This document shows positions 34,225 to 36,674 of a DNA stretch of 36,674 nt, one piece after another; the first letter of the stretch is position 1, and the number at the start of each line of letters is the position of its first letter. The stretch spans positions 1-36,674 of the forward strand of contig JAHIYU010000097.1 in the NCBI GenBank assembly GCA_018814885.1. Direction: 5' to 3'. The notes below the pieces were generated by a model. The model searched no databases. It was not told the origin of the DNA and saw nothing but the letters and a program-made list of their open reading frames with translations. The translations under genes were made by a program, and so were the position numbers. Origin of the DNA: a bacterium. GTDB lineage: Bacteria > Krumholzibacteriota > Krumholzibacteriia > LZORAL124-64-63.

Positions 34225-36055
34225 CCAGGTCCTCCGTGACCACGAGTACGGTCTCCCACTCGTCCACGAGCCGGCGGCAGCCCGGCGGGGTCTCCACGCT
34301 CCAGCGCGCCCGCGGCAACGCAACCGCCACGCCCGCCAGGCCCTGCGCGTTCCGCAAGCTCAACACCGCCGCCTTGTCCGCGAGCGTCACCGTGAAAGCG
34401 GTGCCCCAGGCACGGCGCAGGTAAACGGCGCACTCCGCCATGGTCCGCACGCGCAGCTCCCCGGCGTCCTGCAGGGCCGAGAGCTCGTCGTACCAGCTCG
34501 CCAGCGCCGGCCGGTAGTCGAGGTCGTGCGTGTACTTGATCAGGTTGTACGGGTGCGCGTAGACCATGCGGATGGTCCGCTCACGCCGGCAGTAGTCGGA
34601 CACGGCGGAGAGCCAGGCCAGGACCCCGTCCGCCGGCAGGGCCAGCCGATCGTCCATCTCCGCCGGCGAGGCCAGCCCGCCGCGCGGCATCACCGGAAAG
34701 GCGATCAGGCTGCGCGACAGCATCGCGCCCTCCCAGAAAGAACGGTTGGGCGCGCCGCCGGAATCGCCCGTGTAGTAGTAGCACTCGAAACCCAACTTCT
34801 CGAGCAGCGGCGTCATCAGCGCGGGGGGATGCACCCCCGCCGGCGCCGAATACTCGCGCACGGGCCGGCCCGTGATCTCCACCAGGCAGGCGTTGTTGCG
34901 ACTCACGTAGGCCGCGATGGAATCGGCGTCCCAGACGCCGCTCTGCACCGCGGCGGCGAACTGGTTGTGAATCCAGCCGCCGTGGGAGCCGATCTCCCCA
35001 ATAGACTGCAAGCGCTCTATATACGGCCGCCCCTTCCCGCAGGCCTCGAACCCCTGCCCGTCGCCAGGCCGGTTGACCGACGGGCCCGCGCAGACGTGGT
35101 ACGAACAGGGCAGATCGCCTCGGAGCAGGCCGTGGGCGGACATGTCGTCGAGGGCGGTCCTGTCGTCCGCGAAATCGAGGTGCCAGTTGATCACGACGGC
35201 ACCCAGTCCGTCCGGAGACGGCACCAGGTGGGGCAGGCCGACGACCCGCTCCGTGAACGTGCGCAGCAGCGAGCGCAGCGGCAGGTCGTCGCCGTGTGCC
35301 TTGAGGTGGCCGAGCGGCAGGTTCACGTACATGACGGCGCCGCGTCCCTCGCCGCGCACCGTGATCGCCGGATGCTCCCCGGCCGACGCCCCGGTGGTCC
35401 ACGCCAGCACCCTCGTCCGCTCGCCGGGTCGTGCCGGCTCCAGCCGGCTGAGCGCGATGGGGTAGACCAGGCGGCCGTAGCCGTAACCCGTCAGGTGGAG
35501 ATCCTCGTCCAGCTTGCCCGGGGGGATCTGGCAGAACGACGCGGACGCCGGATCGACGAAACGGATGCCGCCTTCGGCATGGGCGCGCTCGCCGATCCGG
35601 GCAGCGTCGGCGTGTTGCACGCCGGTGTGACGGGAGAGGAAGCTGCGCGGCAACAACGCGCCGGTCTGGCTCATGATGCCGGCATCGTGGATCACGGCCA
35701 GGGCTCCCCCGGCCGCCAGGTACGCGTCCAACCATGTGGCGAAGGACGAATGCAGCCGGCGGCACAGACCGTCCGGCAGGATCACCGCCGGCACCGTGGC
35801 GGCGAGCGCTTCCGGCGGCACGTCGCGCAGGGTGTAGAGATCGACGGCCGCGTGGGGAATGCCCTCCTCCTCCAGCACGCTGAGATAGGCATCGAGCACG
35901 TAACCGTGCTCTTCGCTCAGGGCCGGGTTGTACGCGACCAGCACCTGGAGGGTCGACGCCGCGGACATCCGCGCCGCCTTCCGCTCGGAGATAACGCCGC
36001 TGAGCAGGACCGCCAGACAGGCGAGCAGGACGAGAGTCAGGAAGAACCAGCGCAT
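34193..36055 (-). CDS. Membrane-anchored polysaccharide-deacetylase-like protein (PelA/DUF2194-like)
   Basis: A 620-residue protein with an N-terminal membrane anchor or signal (about 4-22). Residues 35-275 look like a Rossmann/amidotransferase-type fold (LQVLVAYNPALSEEHGYVLDA further on with AGGALAVIHDAG and MYVNLPLG). Residues 285-550 resemble a NodB/CE4-like deacetylase: INWHLDFADD with H292, D294 and D297, SHGGWIHN with H358 and H363, APAGVHP (404-410) and H501 in YAHPYNLIKY. A beta-rich end follows. The order Rossmann-like domain then deacetylase recalls PelA and DUF2194 proteins, but without the N-terminal hydrolase of PelA. It would deacetylate an amino-sugar polymer outside the inner membrane. 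It overlaps the bactofilin-like gene by 19 bases. Function is inferred. Confidence 0.72.
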   Translation of the reverse strand: MRWFFLTLVLLACLAVLLSGVISERKAARMSAASTLQVLVAYNPALSEEHGYVLDAYLSVLEEEGIPHAAVDLYTLRDVPPEALAATVPAVILPDGLCRRLHSSFATWLDAYLAAGGALAVIHDAGIMSQTGALLPRSFLSRHTGVQHADAARIGERAHAEGGIRFVDPASASFCQIPPGKLDEDLHLTGYGYGRLVYPIALSRLEPARPGERTRVLAWTTGASAGEHPAITVRGEGRGAVMYVNLPLGHLKAHGDDLPLRSLLRTFTERVVGLPHLVPSPDGLGAVVINWHLDFADDRTALDDMSAHGLLRGDLPCSYHVCAGPSVNRPGDGQGFEACGKGRPYIERLQSIGEIGSHGGWIHNQFAAAVQSGVWDADSIAAYVSRNNACLVEITGRPVREYSAPAGVHPPALMTPLLEKLGFECYYYTGDSGGAPNRSFWEGAMLSRSLIAFPVMPRGGLASPAEMDDRLALPADGVLAWLSAVSDYCRRERTIRMVYAHPYNLIKYTHDLDYRPALASWYDELSALQDAGELRVRTMAECAVYLRRAWGTAFTVTLADKAAVLSLRNAQGLAGVAVALPRARWSVETPPGCRRLVDEWETVLVVTEDLDEIEFAATRR

Positions 36056-36674
36056 GCCACGCGCCCCCGTCCGTCGGTGAGGATGTAGCCGTGTACGGCC
36101 ACGCCGGCGCCCAGCCGGATGTCCTTCTTGCCGATCAGCGTCTTGCGAGCGCCGGGAACCCCCACGTGAGCGCCCGACGCCAGACTGACCGCCGCCTGGG
36201 AGAAGACGTTGCCGTGCACCGCCGCCCCTTCCGCCAGGATCACGTCGCCCTCGGCGAAGACGTCGCCCCAGATCGCCGCGCCCCGCTCCAGGCGCAGGGT
36301 CCCGTAGACACGGGCGGTATAGGCGAGAACCGCGCCGGCGGCGATCGTCAGATCGCCCTTGACCACCAGCGGCCGCTGGAACTCGTCACCGGGCGAGACG
36401 GTCAGGTCGTTGCGATGGACGTGGGCCAGGTCCTCGATGGTGCGGATCTCGTCGACGTCCAGGTAGGGCGGAGAGCGATCAGGCACGACCCGTGCGCCCG
36501 GCTCCCCGCCGTCACCGAGGCCGGGGGCGCCGGTCGTGGCCACCGGCGAACCATAGAGGCGGGAGAACACGACGCCGTCGGCCAGGGTCAGCGATCCGCC
36601 GGCCGCGGCGCTGACTCCCAGGATGCAGCCCGGTCCCACCGTGACATCCCCGTCGGCGTCCAGCCAGCGCCGCA
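36037..36674 (-). CDS. Bactofilin-like beta-helix protein (5' partial, runs off the right edge)
   Basis: The frame is open to the end of the window; at least 212 residues are present. The sequence RRWLDADGDVTVGPGCILG precedes the first internal GTG, so the true start lies beyond 36674. Repeated short strands, one per turn (LVVKGDLTIAAGAVLAYTA, VYGTLRLERGAAIWGDVFA, EGDVILAEGAAVHGNVFSQ, VSLASGAHVGV), are typical of bactofilins and other polymer-forming or hexapeptide-type beta-helices. Bactofilins form filaments that place cell-wall or polysaccharide enzymes. A long linker (about residues 45-75 of the visible part, rich in Pro, Gly and Asp) interrupts the helix, which is unusual. It overlaps the deacetylase-like gene by 19 bases. 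Confidence 0.72.
   Translation of the reverse strand, partial: RRWLDADGDVTVGPGCILGVSAAAGGSLTLADGVVFSRLYGSPVATTGAPGLGDGGEPGARVVPDRSPPYLDVDEIRTIEDLAHVHRNDLTVSPGDEFQRPLVVKGDLTIAAGAVLAYTARVYGTLRLERGAAIWGDVFAEGDVILAEGAAVHGNVFSQAAVSLASGAHVGVPGARKTLIGKKDIRLGAGVAVHGYILTDGRGRVACAGSS

Overview
The window is GC-rich (by eye about two thirds G+C) and tightly packed. It comes from a Gram-negative bacterium: it encodes beta-barrel outer-membrane proteins ending in an aromatic residue, a lipoprotein, a giant secreted protein with a FlgD-like/type IX-type C-terminal domain, and a PorV-like barrel. Together with sigma-54 control, a lamin-tail-domain protein and many GTG/TTG starts, this suggests an uncultivated lineage near the FCB superphylum (for example Krumholzibacteriota- or Eisenbacteria-like). 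That placement is an inference from gene content only. I see no insertion sequence, prophage, CRISPR array, rRNA or convincing tRNA.

Layout. 1-78 is the 3' end of a plus-strand gene. 79-450 is non-coding and holds a possible structured RNA (three-way junction). 451-2680 encodes an OmpR-type response regulator and its HAMP histidine kinase, convergent with a sodium:solute symporter (2691-4463, minus). 4642-5997 is an arylsulfotransferase-like beta-propeller. 6237-6899 is a secreted lamin-tail-domain protein with a good sigma-70 promoter. A two-way terminator separates it from NADP isocitrate dehydrogenase (minus), which carries a cysteine-rich insertion.

8469-22891 (minus) is one four-gene operon in which every gene overlaps the next by 4-8 bases. 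In transcription order it holds a 3295-residue secreted repeat protein, a PorV-like barrel fused to TPRs, a membrane SpoIIE-type phosphatase fused to an RsbW-like kinase domain, and a STAS anti-sigma antagonist. It couples surface display to a partner-switching regulator. alaS lies upstream on the same strand with its own promoter.

25849-29797 (plus) is a second overlapping operon: wecB (UDP-GlcNAc 2-epimerase), a membrane histidine kinase, and an NtrC-family sigma-54 activator. It is followed directly by two sigma-54 promoters (29955-29970 and 31912-31927). Each drives a small secreted protein with calcium-binding DxDxDG loops. The two proteins are close paralogs, and an outer-membrane barrel gene lies between them. 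The layout (sensor, activator, two matching promoters at nearly the same distance from their starts) suggests a self-contained sigma-54 regulon for calcium-binding surface proteins. This is the best candidate for an undescribed system here.

32477-36674 (minus) is an overlapping operon that enters from the right edge: a bactofilin-like beta-helix protein, a membrane-anchored polysaccharide-deacetylase-like protein, a lipoprotein resembling an alpha/alpha-barrel glycosidase, and a YaiO-like outer-membrane barrel. It is probably part of an exopolysaccharide modification and export locus.
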